Of a stretch of DNA of 8,807 nucleotides, positions 1 through 7,279 are shown in pieces; within the stretch, counting starts at the first letter, position 1; each line of letters opens with the position of its first letter. The notes under the pieces are model-generated. The model was given only the letters and a program-made list of their open reading frames with translations, had not been told where the DNA came from and did not search any database. Source of the stretch: an uncultured Clostridia bacterium (GTDB lineage: Bacteria; Bacillota; Clostridia; TANB77; CAG-508); NCBI GenBank assembly GCA_934183045.1, contig CAKPRW010000059.1, positions 1 through 8,807 on the forward strand, read 5' to 3'. The position numbers and the translations under genes were made by a program.

Positions 1-267
1 ACACTAGCATTATCAGAATTAGCTCATGTATTTAATATAAGAAATAATAAAAAATCAATATTTAAAACAGGAATATTCGACAACATGAAATTAATATGGG
101 CAGTATTAGCTTCAGCAGCTTTAATGCTTGTAATACTTATCATTCCAGCACTAAGAACAATATTTAGTATACCATTATTACCAACAGCTAATATAATAGA
201 ACTGATATGTTTGATATTGGCTCCAATAGTTATTGTAGAAATATTCAAACTACTAAAAATAAACTAA
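1..267 (+). CDS. P-type cation-transporting ATPase, C-terminal end (5' partial)
   Basis: The frame is open from base 1 and encodes the last 88 residues of a protein whose start lies outside the window. It matches the C-terminal membrane domain of P-type ATPases of the calcium-pump kind (Cation_ATPase_C). It has the motif ELAHVFNIRNN, then a short loop with SIFKTGIFDN, then two hydrophobic helices (about residues 33-48 and 65-85) separated by PALRTIFSIPLLP, and ends VEIFKLLKIN. In the family this region forms the last transmembrane helices, and the E..HVFN.R stretch is typical. The phosphorylation and nucleotide-binding domains are upstream and not visible, so the transported ion (Ca2+ or other) cannot be decided. 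The internal ATG at 85 is not the start, because homology-like sequence continues upstream of it. The gene is followed about 25 bp later by a strong terminator, so it ends its transcription unit. Confidence 0.88.
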   Translation, partial: TLALSELAHVFNIRNNKKSIFKTGIFDNMKLIWAVLASAALMLVILIIPALRTIFSIPLLPTANIIELICLILAPIVIVEIFKLLKIN

Positions 268-273
268 AATATA

Positions 274-319
274 CGATCAAGGGCGATCAAGGCGATCAAG
301 GGGACGCGCCCCTTGATCG
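274..319 (+). repeat. GC-rich hairpin repeat, copy 1 (forward)
   Basis: Three tandem CGATCAAG-like units (starting at 274, 284 and 293) lead into the core GGGGACGCGCCCC and its closing arm. The same arrangement, with variations, occurs at 5743-5777 (same orientation) and, inverted, at 566-600 and 5826-5872. The stem-loop is also the terminator annotated separately. Confidence 0.75.
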
Positions 320-325
320 TTTTTT
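293..325 (+). terminator. Rho-independent terminator, GC-hairpin copy 1
   Basis: Perfect 11-bp stem cgatcaagggg (293-303) / ccccttgatcg (309-319) with loop acgcg (304-308), followed by six T (320-325). It is placed correctly to end transcription of the P-type ATPase gene. Two further CGATCAAG-like units precede it (274-292). It belongs to a family of four related GC-rich hairpins in this window. Confidence 0.9.
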
Positions 326-565
326 AATTGTTTTGTTTAGTATTAATAGTTTTATTATTTTCAAATATTAGTTTTAATCTACATAACAAATAGGAAAAAT
401 ATGTGAATTTTATTTAAACCTTATTCAAATTTTATTTTTAAAATTGTAAAATTATAAAATAGGGATTTGTCAGCTATAATCGCAGAAACTACTATAAAGC
501 CTATAGGAGATTAATAATATAAAATGCAAGTTAATTCATAATATATAATTTGGATAAGAAAAAAG
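326..565. other. AT-rich intergenic stretch, no recognised feature
   Basis: This stretch lies between the two oppositely oriented GC-rich hairpins. No ORF of useful length, RNA motif or T-box signature was seen. A TATAAT at 475-480 lacks a -35 partner at normal spacing. A five-codon ATG ORF at 524-541 has an AGGAG 14 nt upstream, too far to be convincing. Confidence 0.5.
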
Positions 566-600
566 ACCAAGGGGCGCGTCCCCATAATCGTTCTTGATAT
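566..600 (-). repeat. GC-rich hairpin repeat, copy 2 (inverted)
   Basis: Contains ggggcgcgtcccc (571-583), the reverse complement of the core in copy 1. Read on the minus strand, the arms pair with two G-U wobbles and one T-T mismatch. Read on the plus strand, those wobbles become C-A mismatches, so the minus strand is the better-folding orientation. A run of six T follows it on the minus strand (complement of 560-565). It could therefore act as a terminator for antisense transcription arriving from metG, but no minus-strand gene is present here. Confidence 0.65.
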
Positions 601-622
601 TTTTGTGTAATTGTGATAATAT
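594..622 (+). promoter_or_regulatory. Sigma-A type promoter of metG
   Basis: TTGATA (594-599), a 17-nt spacer, then TAATAT (617-622) preceded by TGA (614-616), an extended -10. It directly follows GC-rich hairpin copy 2 and lies about 50 bp upstream of the metG start. No T-box or S-box leader is visible between promoter and gene. Confidence 0.7.
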
Positions 623-674
623 ATTTCTATAAAATGGAAAAGATAATAAAATAAGAATAGTTAAGGAGATGTAA

Positions 675-2258
675 ATGTTGAGTAATAAATTTTATATAAC
701 AACACCAATATATTATCCAAGTGGAAAATTTCATATAGGTACAGCATATACAACAGTTTTAGCAGATAGCTTGAAAAGATATCATTCTTTAAGAGGGGAA
801 GATTCTTATATGCTTACAGGAACGGACGAGCATGGTCAAAAAATACAGACTAAAGCAGAAGAATTGGGAGAAACTCCAAAAGAATATGTTGATAAGATGG
901 CAAAAATGGCAAAAGAATTATGGGCTAAAATGGAAATTGAATATGATGATTTTATACAAACTACAGAGGAAAGACATGAGAAAATAGTTCAGAAGATATT
1001 TGATAAATTTATGGAACAAGGTGATATATATAAAGGCGAATATGAGGGACTTTATTGTGTGCCATGTGAAACATATTTTACAGAGTCACAGTTAAAAGAT
1101 GGAAAATGCCCAGATTGTGGAAGAGAAGTTGTTCCTATGAAAGAAGAAGCATATTTTTTCAATATGAAAAAGTATGTAGATAGATTATTAAAATATTATG
1201 ATGAACATCCAGATTTTATAAAACCAGACTATAGAAAAAATGAAATGATAAACAATTTCATAAAACCAGGATTAGAAGATCTATGTGTAACAAGAACATC
1301 ATTTGATTGGGGAATAAAAGTATTAAAAGACCCAAAACATGTAATATACGTATGGTTAGATGCTTTAACAAATTACATTACAGCACTAGGATATATGTCT
1401 GAAGATGAAACTTTATTTAATAAATATTGGCCAGCAGACTTACAAATTGTTGGTAAAGATATTGCTAGATTTCATTTGATATATTGGCCTATATTCTTAA
1501 TGGCATTAGATTTGCCTCTTCCAAAAACAATATTAGTTCATAACTGGATAATGATGAAAGATGGAAAAATGTCTAAATCAAAAGGAAATGTAATATATCC
1601 TGAAACTTTAATAGAAAGATATGGATTAGATGCAACTAGATATTTCTTATTAAGAGAAATGCCTGTTTCACAAGATGGTATTTTTTCACCAGAAGCTTTT
1701 GTAGAAAGATATAATTTTGATTTATGTAATGATTTAAGTAATTTATTAAACAGAACAGTATCAATGGTAAATAAATATTTTGATGGAAAAGTACCTAGTT
1801 ATAATGGTACTCCAAATGAAGTTGACAAAGAATTTGAACAATATACTGTTGATCAAATAGATAGATTTGAAGAAAAGTTAAATAAGTACGAAATAGCAAA
1901 TAGCTTACAAGAAATATGGAATTTAATTTCTAGAACTAATAAATATATAGACGAAACAATGCCATGGAGTTTAGCAAAAGAAGAAGGAAATCAAGAAAAA
2001 TTAAAATCATGTATTTATCATTTGATTGAAAATTTAAGAAAAATAGCTATTTTAATCAAGCCATTTATGAATGAGACAGCTGATAATATATTAAGACAAA
2101 TAGGAATAGAAAAAGAAGAATTAAGAAATTGGGAAGCTTTAAAAGAATATGATAAACTAGAAAATATTACAGTGATTCAAAAGGGAGAACCAATATTTAT
2201 GAGACTAAACGTAGAGGAAGAAATTGATTATTTAAAAAATGTAATGAAAAATAGCTAA
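675..2258 (+). CDS. metG: Methionine--tRNA ligase (MetRS), two-domain form
   Basis: Charges tRNA-Met with methionine in the cytoplasm; a class I aminoacyl-tRNA synthetase. The Rossmann catalytic domain starts at the N-terminus, with the HIGH-type motif HIGT at residues 20-23 and KMSKS at 298-302. The connective domain carries a zinc knuckle with Cys128, Cys131, Cys145 and Cys148. TGTDEHG (about 48-54) and TSFDWGI (about 208-214) are also typical. The helical anticodon-binding domain fills about 350-500. The protein ends at residue 527, just after EPIFMRLNVEEEIDYL. It therefore lacks the C-terminal EMAP/OB-fold tRNA-binding extension found in MetRS of about 650 residues, such as that of Bacillus; two-domain forms are known elsewhere and are active. 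The start is clear: AAGGAG (663-668) with a 6-nt spacer to ATG. The gene has its own promoter and terminator, so it appears to be a single-gene unit. Confidence 0.97.
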   Translation: MLSNKFYITTPIYYPSGKFHIGTAYTTVLADSLKRYHSLRGEDSYMLTGTDEHGQKIQTKAEELGETPKEYVDKMAKMAKELWAKMEIEYDDFIQTTEERHEKIVQKIFDKFMEQGDIYKGEYEGLYCVPCETYFTESQLKDGKCPDCGREVVPMKEEAYFFNMKKYVDRLLKYYDEHPDFIKPDYRKNEMINNFIKPGLEDLCVTRTSFDWGIKVLKDPKHVIYVWLDALTNYITALGYMSEDETLFNKYWPADLQIVGKDIARFHLIYWPIFLMALDLPLPKTILVHNWIMMKDGKMSKSKGNVIYPETLIERYGLDATRYFLLREMPVSQDGIFSPEAFVERYNFDLCNDLSNLLNRTVSMVNKYFDGKVPSYNGTPNEVDKEFEQYTVDQIDRFEEKLNKYEIANSLQEIWNLISRTNKYIDETMPWSLAKEEGNQEKLKSCIYHLIENLRKIAILIKPFMNETADNILRQIGIEKEELRNWEALKEYDKLENITVIQKGEPIFMRLNVEEEIDYLKNVMKNS

Positions 2259-2305
2259 AAAAATAGATTTGAAATATGTTTTTATTATAACTAGTTACAA
2301 GAGAG

Positions 2306-2344
2306 AAAAACAAGTATTAATTATTTAAATTATACTTGTTTTTT
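2306..2344 (+). terminator. Rho-independent terminator of metG
   Basis: Twelve-bp stem aaaaacaagtat (2306-2317) / atacttgttttt (2332-2343) with a 14-nt AT-rich loop. The T-run overlaps the 3' arm (2339-2344). It lies about 50 bp after the metG stop codon. Confidence 0.8.
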
Positions 2345-2439
2345 ATTTCAAAAATATTAATTTTATAAATAAATATCAAATATTAAAAAACATTGTAAGA
2401 AATTTATCAAATACACTATTAAAAAAGTAAAAAATGGTA

Positions 2440-2445
2440 TATAAT
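2440..2445 (+). promoter_or_regulatory. Probable -10 element upstream of the deacetylase gene
   Basis: Consensus TATAAT at 2440-2445, about 50 bp upstream of the start codon and downstream of the metG terminator, so a promoter is expected here. The -35 region is poor: nothing resembling TTGACA lies 16-18 bp upstream. Confidence 0.4.
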
Positions 2446-2493
2446 GTAGACGATATTGTAGTAGTAATAATTATATAAAGAGGATGTAAAAAA

Positions 2494-3418
2494 ATGGTGA
2501 ATGATAATAACGAAATTGATATTTACAAGATAAATACACATGAGAAAATAAATAAAGCAAAAATATTAATAATAATATTATGTATAATAATATTATTATG
2601 CTTAATCTTAATAATAAAACATTCTATTACTATTATAAAAGGTCATAAAGTATATAAGCAATATGAAGTTCAATTACAAACTATTACATATCAAGAACAA
2701 CAAAAAAAAGCAGAAATCGAAGCAGAAAAGGAAAGAAAAAGACAAGAAAAAATTCCAAAATTAACAGAAGTGCGGAAAAAATAACATACAAAATATTTAC
2801 CATTCAGATACAAAAAGAGCTTTTTTAACGTTTGATGACGGACCTTCAGCAATAACTCCCCAAATATTAGACACATTAAAACAAGAAAATGTAAAAGCTA
2901 CATTTTTCGTTTTAGGTTCAAATATAGAAGGGAGACAAGAAACAGTAAAAAGAATTTATGAAGAAGGTCATTATATTGCTAATCATGGATATACTCATAA
3001 ATATGATTCAATATATGCATCACCAGAATCAGTATTAGAAGAATTTAATAAATGTAATGATGCAGTAAAATCAGCGATTAATGTACCAGAATATAATTCA
3101 CACCTATTTAGATTCCCAGGAGGATTAGTTGGTGGAAAATATGAAACAATAAAAAGCCAGGCTAATGAATTATTAAAACAAAATGAAATTATGAGTGTAG
3201 ATTGGAATGCATTAACAGGAGATGCTGAGACAAATGATTTATCAGTAGATTTTGAAATGCAAAGGTTAAAAGAGACAGTTAACGATAAAAAAAGTGTGGT
3301 AATTTTGATGCATGATGCACCAGCAAAAAAAATAACAGCAGAATCACTTACACAAATTATTTCATATTTGAAAGAACAAGGATATGAATTGAAAAATTTT
3401 TATGATATCATAAAATAA
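2494..3418 (+). CDS. Membrane-anchored polysaccharide (peptidoglycan-type) deacetylase, NodB domain, read through a +1 frame break near 2773
   Basis: Carbohydrate esterase family 4 type enzyme, expected to remove N-acetyl groups from cell-wall glycan outside the membrane. The start is ATG 2494 with AAAGAGG at 2477-2483. Residues 1-22 are cytoplasmic, about 23-41 form a signal anchor, and about 60-90 a Lys/Glu-rich coiled coil. The ATG frame stops at 2782-2784 after 96 residues, but the NodB domain continues without interruption one frame ahead (+1) to 3418. Joined at 2773, the product is 307 residues with all five family motifs: TFDDGPS (112-118), H164/H168 in NHGYTH, RFPGG (206-210), SVDW (234-237) and LMHD (271-274). 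The break is best explained by one extra C at 2773, giving GTG-C-GGA; deleting one A of the following A6 run would also restore the frame. An intact catalytic core argues against an old pseudogene. It is followed 23 bp later by the coiled-coil gene, probably co-transcribed. The substrate is inferred from the family. Confidence 0.85.
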
Positions 3419-3441
3419 TAGATCCAGAAAGGAGTATAAAA

Positions 3442-5742
3442 ATGCCAAGAACAAGTAAAACATATGGTATAAGCGAAAAACTAGAATATTTAGGCTTGGA
3501 TATAGACAACATACCAAATGCAATAAAAAATGTAAAGCCTTTAAAATTCAGAATACCTAAGGTTTATGATGAAAAACAATATAAACAATATAGATATATT
3601 CCAATAAAAGATATTCAAATATTATTAACTCCGACAAATAGACTAGATCCAATAGAAGAAAAGTATGAAAAAGCAAGTCCTTTAATAGATTATTTAGATA
3701 ATAAGAGTGAGGAAAATTTTATTAAACATACAACATTCTTAAATATGCTTAGAAAAGTTAATGTTGAAGATATAGAAAAAGTGGCTGAAGAACAAGCTAA
3801 TTTGAATAAAAAAATACCATTCAAAGTAAAATATGAAGGAAATTATTTATGGCAAATATATTATTCAGAAACAACTGATCAATATTTCATGTTAGTACCA
3901 ACAGAAGATACTGATTATTCTACATTCTTTTTCTTATTAAAGAAACAATTAGAAAAAAGAAGAACTGGAAAAATATTTGTACCTGTTAGAAACGTCGAGT
4001 ATAGCAATCAACTATTAAGAAAATCAGAATTTGAAGATATAGAAAATTATATGTGGTTGTTTACTAAAGACTGGCCATTAGTATATGAAGTGTATGATAA
4101 AAACGAAAATTTAAGTATTAATATTATTGGCGAAACAGAAGTTTATCAAAAAATAAAAAGTCCATATAGAATAAGATTAGAAGATAGTATTAAAACAAAT
4201 CAGTTTTATAAATTATTAAAAGCTATGTTCATACTACAGACAGAATTGCCACATTATTTTGAATTCAAGACAAACATAAACAAAAATGGTGAAATAGAAT
4301 TTTATATAGAAGACAGAAAAATAGAATATTTAGATATAGCTTCATGGATAAATAAAGAATATCATGTTGGGGAAGAAAAAGAAGACAGTACAGAAGAATT
4401 AATCGAAAAAAACAAAGAAAGACTAGAAAAATTAAAAGCAGAAATTGCTATGCAAGAAATAGAATATTTGGCAAAAGAAAAACAAATATCAACATTTTTA
4501 GAATGTAAAAAAACATTTTTTGGAAAATTTAAATATTATTTTAAATATAGTGGAAAAGGTAAGAAAAATAAAGGAAAACTAAGAAATGGTGTTGATAATT
4601 TTGAAGAAATAATAGAAGAAAATGATGATAATGAACCAATTAAAAAGATGAGACGTAAAAAAGACAATTATACAATAGAGGAAATTGTTGATTTATATAA
4701 AAAATTAGAAGAAAAAGAAAATGAATTAAAAAATGTAATAATGGACATTAATTCATTAAAATTAAAAAATAAAAACATGAAAAAGAAAATAGAAAATGCA
4801 ACAGCTTTTATTGATGAAATTGACAGCCATAAAAAAAGTATATTCGAATTCTGGAAATATAGCAATAAAGATGAAGTTGCTACATTACCAGAAGGAGAAG
4901 CAGAAGAAATTAATGTAATTAAAAAGATTACAAAGGTATTTGACTATGAAGAAGATTTAGAAAATCTAGGTAAAAAAATGGATAAAATGCAAAGAAAAGT
5001 TTTATCTAAAGATGAGTTAGATAGTATATACCTAACATCAACAGATATATTAAATATATTAAATAGTGTTAAAAACAATAATATAACACCTAAGGGTATA
5101 GAAAACAACTTGAAAGAAATGAAACTTCAAGCACGAGAAGAAAAAGCATTATCTGCTAATGATGAATTTGACATATTTGGTGGAATTGCGCAAGATAGTA
5201 CAAGAGTTTCTAAAATAAAAAATAAAAAACATAGAGAGTTACCAAAAGACAAATTTAATATATTAGAAATAAATAAAAACACAAATCAAATTGGATATAA
5301 ACTTGCATTAGAAGATAAATTAGAAAAAATACAAAAAGCAATGAATAAAGTAGTAGTTCCAGAAGATGTTCCAGTATATAAGGCGATAGCTAATAACCAA
5401 ATAAATGAAAACGACATCAATATATTCAACATAAATCCTGAAAAAGAAATAAAAGAAGTATTAAAAAGTGATACAAACAAAATCAATTTCTATAAAATCA
5501 ATCTAAAAGAAGGAACAAACGCAATAGGATATACAAACATCGTTTTCTATGACAACCAAAACAAAACACTACCAGTAGGACAAGACATATCTACAAAAAT
5601 TTTAATAGATATCTCAAAATTAAAATTAAAATTACAATCAAAAACAGTATTTAAAATAGTAGATTTTGAAAACGAAAAAGACGACTTTTCAAAAATAAAT
5701 ATAAAAAACATCCAACTATTAGAATACGATATAGAAAATTAA
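3442..5742 (+). CDS. Large coiled-coil protein of unknown function (766 aa)
   Basis: I do not recognise this family. The start is ATG 3442 with AAAGGAG at 3428-3434 (7-nt spacer). It lies 23 bp after the deacetylase stop with no terminator between, so the two are probably one transcription unit. No signal peptide or transmembrane helix is visible, so it should be cytoplasmic. Residues 1-310 look like a folded alpha/beta region rich in aromatic residues (for example NYLWQIYYSETTDQYFML at 134-151). A coiled coil rich in Glu/Lys spans about 313-350, followed by a strongly basic, aromatic stretch (FFGKFKYYFKYSGKGKKNK, 359-377), then an acidic patch (about 387-399) and a second coiled coil (about 410-470). 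Residues 600-766 look like a separate C-terminal domain with alternating strands, including two NxIGY segments (615-619 and 693-697). The basic patch between coiled coils could bind membrane or nucleic acid; this is inference only. The stop codon abuts GC-rich hairpin copy 3, which is its terminator. Confidence 0.85.
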   Translation: MPRTSKTYGISEKLEYLGLDIDNIPNAIKNVKPLKFRIPKVYDEKQYKQYRYIPIKDIQILLTPTNRLDPIEEKYEKASPLIDYLDNKSEENFIKHTTFLNMLRKVNVEDIEKVAEEQANLNKKIPFKVKYEGNYLWQIYYSETTDQYFMLVPTEDTDYSTFFFLLKKQLEKRRTGKIFVPVRNVEYSNQLLRKSEFEDIENYMWLFTKDWPLVYEVYDKNENLSINIIGETEVYQKIKSPYRIRLEDSIKTNQFYKLLKAMFILQTELPHYFEFKTNINKNGEIEFYIEDRKIEYLDIASWINKEYHVGEEKEDSTEELIEKNKERLEKLKAEIAMQEIEYLAKEKQISTFLECKKTFFGKFKYYFKYSGKGKKNKGKLRNGVDNFEEIIEENDDNEPIKKMRRKKDNYTIEEIVDLYKKLEEKENELKNVIMDINSLKLKNKNMKKKIENATAFIDEIDSHKKSIFEFWKYSNKDEVATLPEGEAEEINVIKKITKVFDYEEDLENLGKKMDKMQRKVLSKDELDSIYLTSTDILNILNSVKNNNITPKGIENNLKEMKLQAREEKALSANDEFDIFGGIAQDSTRVSKIKNKKHRELPKDKFNILEINKNTNQIGYKLALEDKLEKIQKAMNKVVVPEDVPVYKAIANNQINENDINIFNINPEKEIKEVLKSDTNKINFYKINLKEGTNAIGYTNIVFYDNQNKTLPVGQDISTKILIDISKLKLKLQSKTVFKIVDFENEKDDFSKINIKNIQLLEYDIEN

Positions 5743-5777
5743 GCGATCAAGCGATCATGGGGACGCGCCCCATGATC
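5743..5777 (+). repeat. GC-rich hairpin repeat, copy 3 (forward)
   Basis: Begins at the base after the stop codon of the coiled-coil gene. It has one CGATCAAG unit (5744-5751), then cgatcatgggg-acgcg-ccccatgatc. Compared with copy 1, the stem pair next to GGGG is T-A instead of A-T, a compensatory change that preserves pairing. Confidence 0.75.
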
Positions 5778-5784
5778 TTTTTTT
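5753..5784 (+). terminator. Rho-independent terminator of the coiled-coil gene
   Basis: Perfect 10-bp stem gatcatgggg (5753-5762) / ccccatgatc (5768-5777), loop acgcg, then seven T (5778-5784). It should end the deacetylase/coiled-coil transcription unit. Confidence 0.9.
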
Positions 5785-5825
5785 ATTTGGTTATTAAATA
5801 TAAGTATTGTTTAATATTAAAATAT

Positions 5826-5872
5826 GACCAAGGGGCGCGTCCCCATGATCGCTTATGATTGTTTATGATCGT
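5826..5872 (-). repeat. GC-rich hairpin repeat, copy 4 (inverted)
   Basis: Contains ggggcgcgtcccc at 5832-5844, with gaccaa on one side and atgatc on the other. Copy 2 has the same gaccaa flank and the same single T-T mismatch when read on the minus strand. On that strand the core is preceded by degenerate units (acgatcataa, acaatcataa, gcgatcatgg), like the CGATCAAG units of copy 1. There is no long T-run on the minus strand, so a terminator role is doubtful for this copy. Confidence 0.65.
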
Positions 5873-5938
5873 AACAAAAATGCTTTGTTTTCATATTATA
5901 TAATAATTTTATTAGTTATGAATGGAGGTGTTTTTATA

Positions 5939-7219
5939 TTGGGTGTTAGTAAATTTAAGATAAGTAAGAAAATGATAGTTTTAGTAATAATGGTTTCATT
6001 ATTATTTTTTGTTAATGTAAGTATGGTGTGTGCATTGTCGCCAAGCTCGGAAAGTTTGTATGAGGGTGTTGATGTAAGTGATTGGCAAGGATACATAGAT
6101 TATAGGAGAGTAAGAGAAAGTGGTATAGAAATTGTATATATAAAGGCTAGTCAAGGAAGAAATATAAAAGATCCATATTTTGATGTAAATTATGAAAATG
6201 CAAAAGCAAATGGATTGAAAGTGGGATTTTATCATTTTTTGACAGCAACGTCAACGTCAGAAGCGGAACAAGAAGCAAGGTTTTTTGCATCAGTAATAGC
6301 GGGCAAGACTCCAGATTGTAAGTTAGCAATGGATTATGAAGTATTTGGTGGAGTTAGTACTAGTGAAGTTAATAATATATCGCAAGTGTTTCTAGAAAGT
6401 GTAAAAAGATTAACGAATAAAGAAGTGATTATTTATAGTGATTTAAGTAATTCGAGAGACGTCTTTAGTAAAGAATTAGCAGATAAATACCCATTGTGGA
6501 TAGCTTATTATGGGGATTACAGAAGACTAGAGGATATTGAAACTAATTGGAATACATGGCAAGGCGTACAGTATACTGATAGAGGTGAAATATCAGGTAT
6601 TAGTGGTAGTGTAGATAGGGATCTTTATACAAAAGAAATATTTTTAGGAGAAACATCAGAGTTACCGCAAGTTGATAATATTGATAATAATATAAATACA
6701 AAAAGTGTGTTTTATACAGTACAAAGAGGAAATACTTTATCTCAGATAGCACAAAGATATGGAACAACAGTACAAGAATTAGCAAATATAAATGGTATAG
6801 CAAATCCAAATTTAATATATCCAGGACAGGAACTGCGAATATTAACTAATTCAACAATAAATGGCGGAGAAACAAGAGCAACAGGAAGTATAACATATAC
6901 AGTGAGAAGAGGAGATACTCTATCACAAATAGCAAAGGCATATGGGGTATCAGTAGCGCATATTGTGGAAATAAATAATATAAAAAATCCAAATTTAATA
7001 TACCCAGGACAAAAATTAAGAATGACAGAGAGTAGTAATACAACAATAAATCAATTAGTTGAACGAAGTAGCAATACAAGATATACTTATATAGTAAGAA
7101 GAGGAGATACTTTATCACAAATAGCAAAAATATATGGAGTATCAGTATCATATTTGGTAAATGTTAATAATATACGAAATCCAAATTTGATATATCCAGG
7201 ACAAAAAATAAGAATTTAA
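5939..7219 (+). CDS. Secreted GH25 muramidase (lysozyme-like) with three C-terminal LysM modules
   Basis: Predicted to cleave the glycan strand of peptidoglycan outside the cell. I choose TTG 5939: it has GGAGGTG at 5924-5930 (8-nt spacer) and gives a normal signal peptide (Lys-rich n-region to residue 11, hydrophobic core 12-30, likely cleavage after VCA at 32). The in-frame ATG at 5855 lies inside GC-rich repeat copy 4 with no ribosome binding site. The product is 426 residues. The GH25 domain spans about 40-235, with GVDVSDWQG (Asp45), AMDYE (132-134, proposed acid Glu134), WIAYY (187-191) and SVDRDLY (Asp226/Asp228). Three LysM modules follow at about 258-301, 319-362 and 382-426. Each has a RGxTLSQIA core and ends NPNLIYPGQ-x-[IL]-R, and the last ends at the stop codon. 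LysM modules bind peptidoglycan GlcNAc. A TATAAT at 5899-5904 may be the -10, but no clear -35 exists. It could be a housekeeping autolysin or a lysin from a past prophage; the export signal favours an autolysin. Confidence 0.92.
   Translation: MGVSKFKISKKMIVLVIMVSLLFFVNVSMVCALSPSSESLYEGVDVSDWQGYIDYRRVRESGIEIVYIKASQGRNIKDPYFDVNYENAKANGLKVGFYHFLTATSTSEAEQEARFFASVIAGKTPDCKLAMDYEVFGGVSTSEVNNISQVFLESVKRLTNKEVIIYSDLSNSRDVFSKELADKYPLWIAYYGDYRRLEDIETNWNTWQGVQYTDRGEISGISGSVDRDLYTKEIFLGETSELPQVDNIDNNINTKSVFYTVQRGNTLSQIAQRYGTTVQELANINGIANPNLIYPGQELRILTNSTINGGETRATGSITYTVRRGDTLSQIAKAYGVSVAHIVEINNIKNPNLIYPGQKLRMTESSNTTINQLVERSSNTRYTYIVRRGDTLSQIAKIYGVSVSYLVNVNNIRNPNLIYPGQKIRI
6710..7216 (+). repeat. Three tandem LysM-coding repeats
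   Basis: Modules are at about 6710-6841, 6893-7024 and 7082-7216. The second and third are very similar at the DNA level: agaagaggagatact, tatcacaaatagcaaa and aatccaaattt occur in both at equivalent positions. This points to recent duplication or gene conversion. The first module is more diverged. Confidence 0.8.
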
Positions 7220-7279
7220 AATTTGCTATTAGAAAACTAAACCTTATATTGTTTTTAAATAAAAAATTAAAGTAAGCAC

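Noticed and set aside
524..541. Five-codon ORF with an AGGAG upstream, possible leader peptide before metG
   Set aside because: The spacing from AGGAG to ATG is 14 nt, the peptide has no regulatory codon run, and it lies upstream of the metG promoter.
326..674. T-box or S-box leader regulating metG
   Set aside because: No T-box consensus, specifier loop or SAM-riboswitch core was found, and the transcript from the best promoter would have only about a 45-nt leader.
2776..2785. -1 frameshift on the A6 run in the deacetylase
   Set aside because: The NodB domain is in the +1 frame relative to the ATG frame. A -1 slip would enter the wrong frame.
5286..5486. Open frames antisense to the coiled-coil, muramidase and other genes
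   Set aside because: They lie wholly opposite well-supported genes, lack ribosome binding sites and have hydrophobic compositions expected from the complement of AT-rich coding DNA.
5290..5739. C-terminal domain of the coiled-coil protein as an ADP-ribosyltransferase toxin domain
   Set aside because: The segment KVVVPEDVPVYKAI faintly recalls VIP2/C3-type enzymes, but the conserved Arg is Lys and neither a clear STS nor an ExE motif follows.
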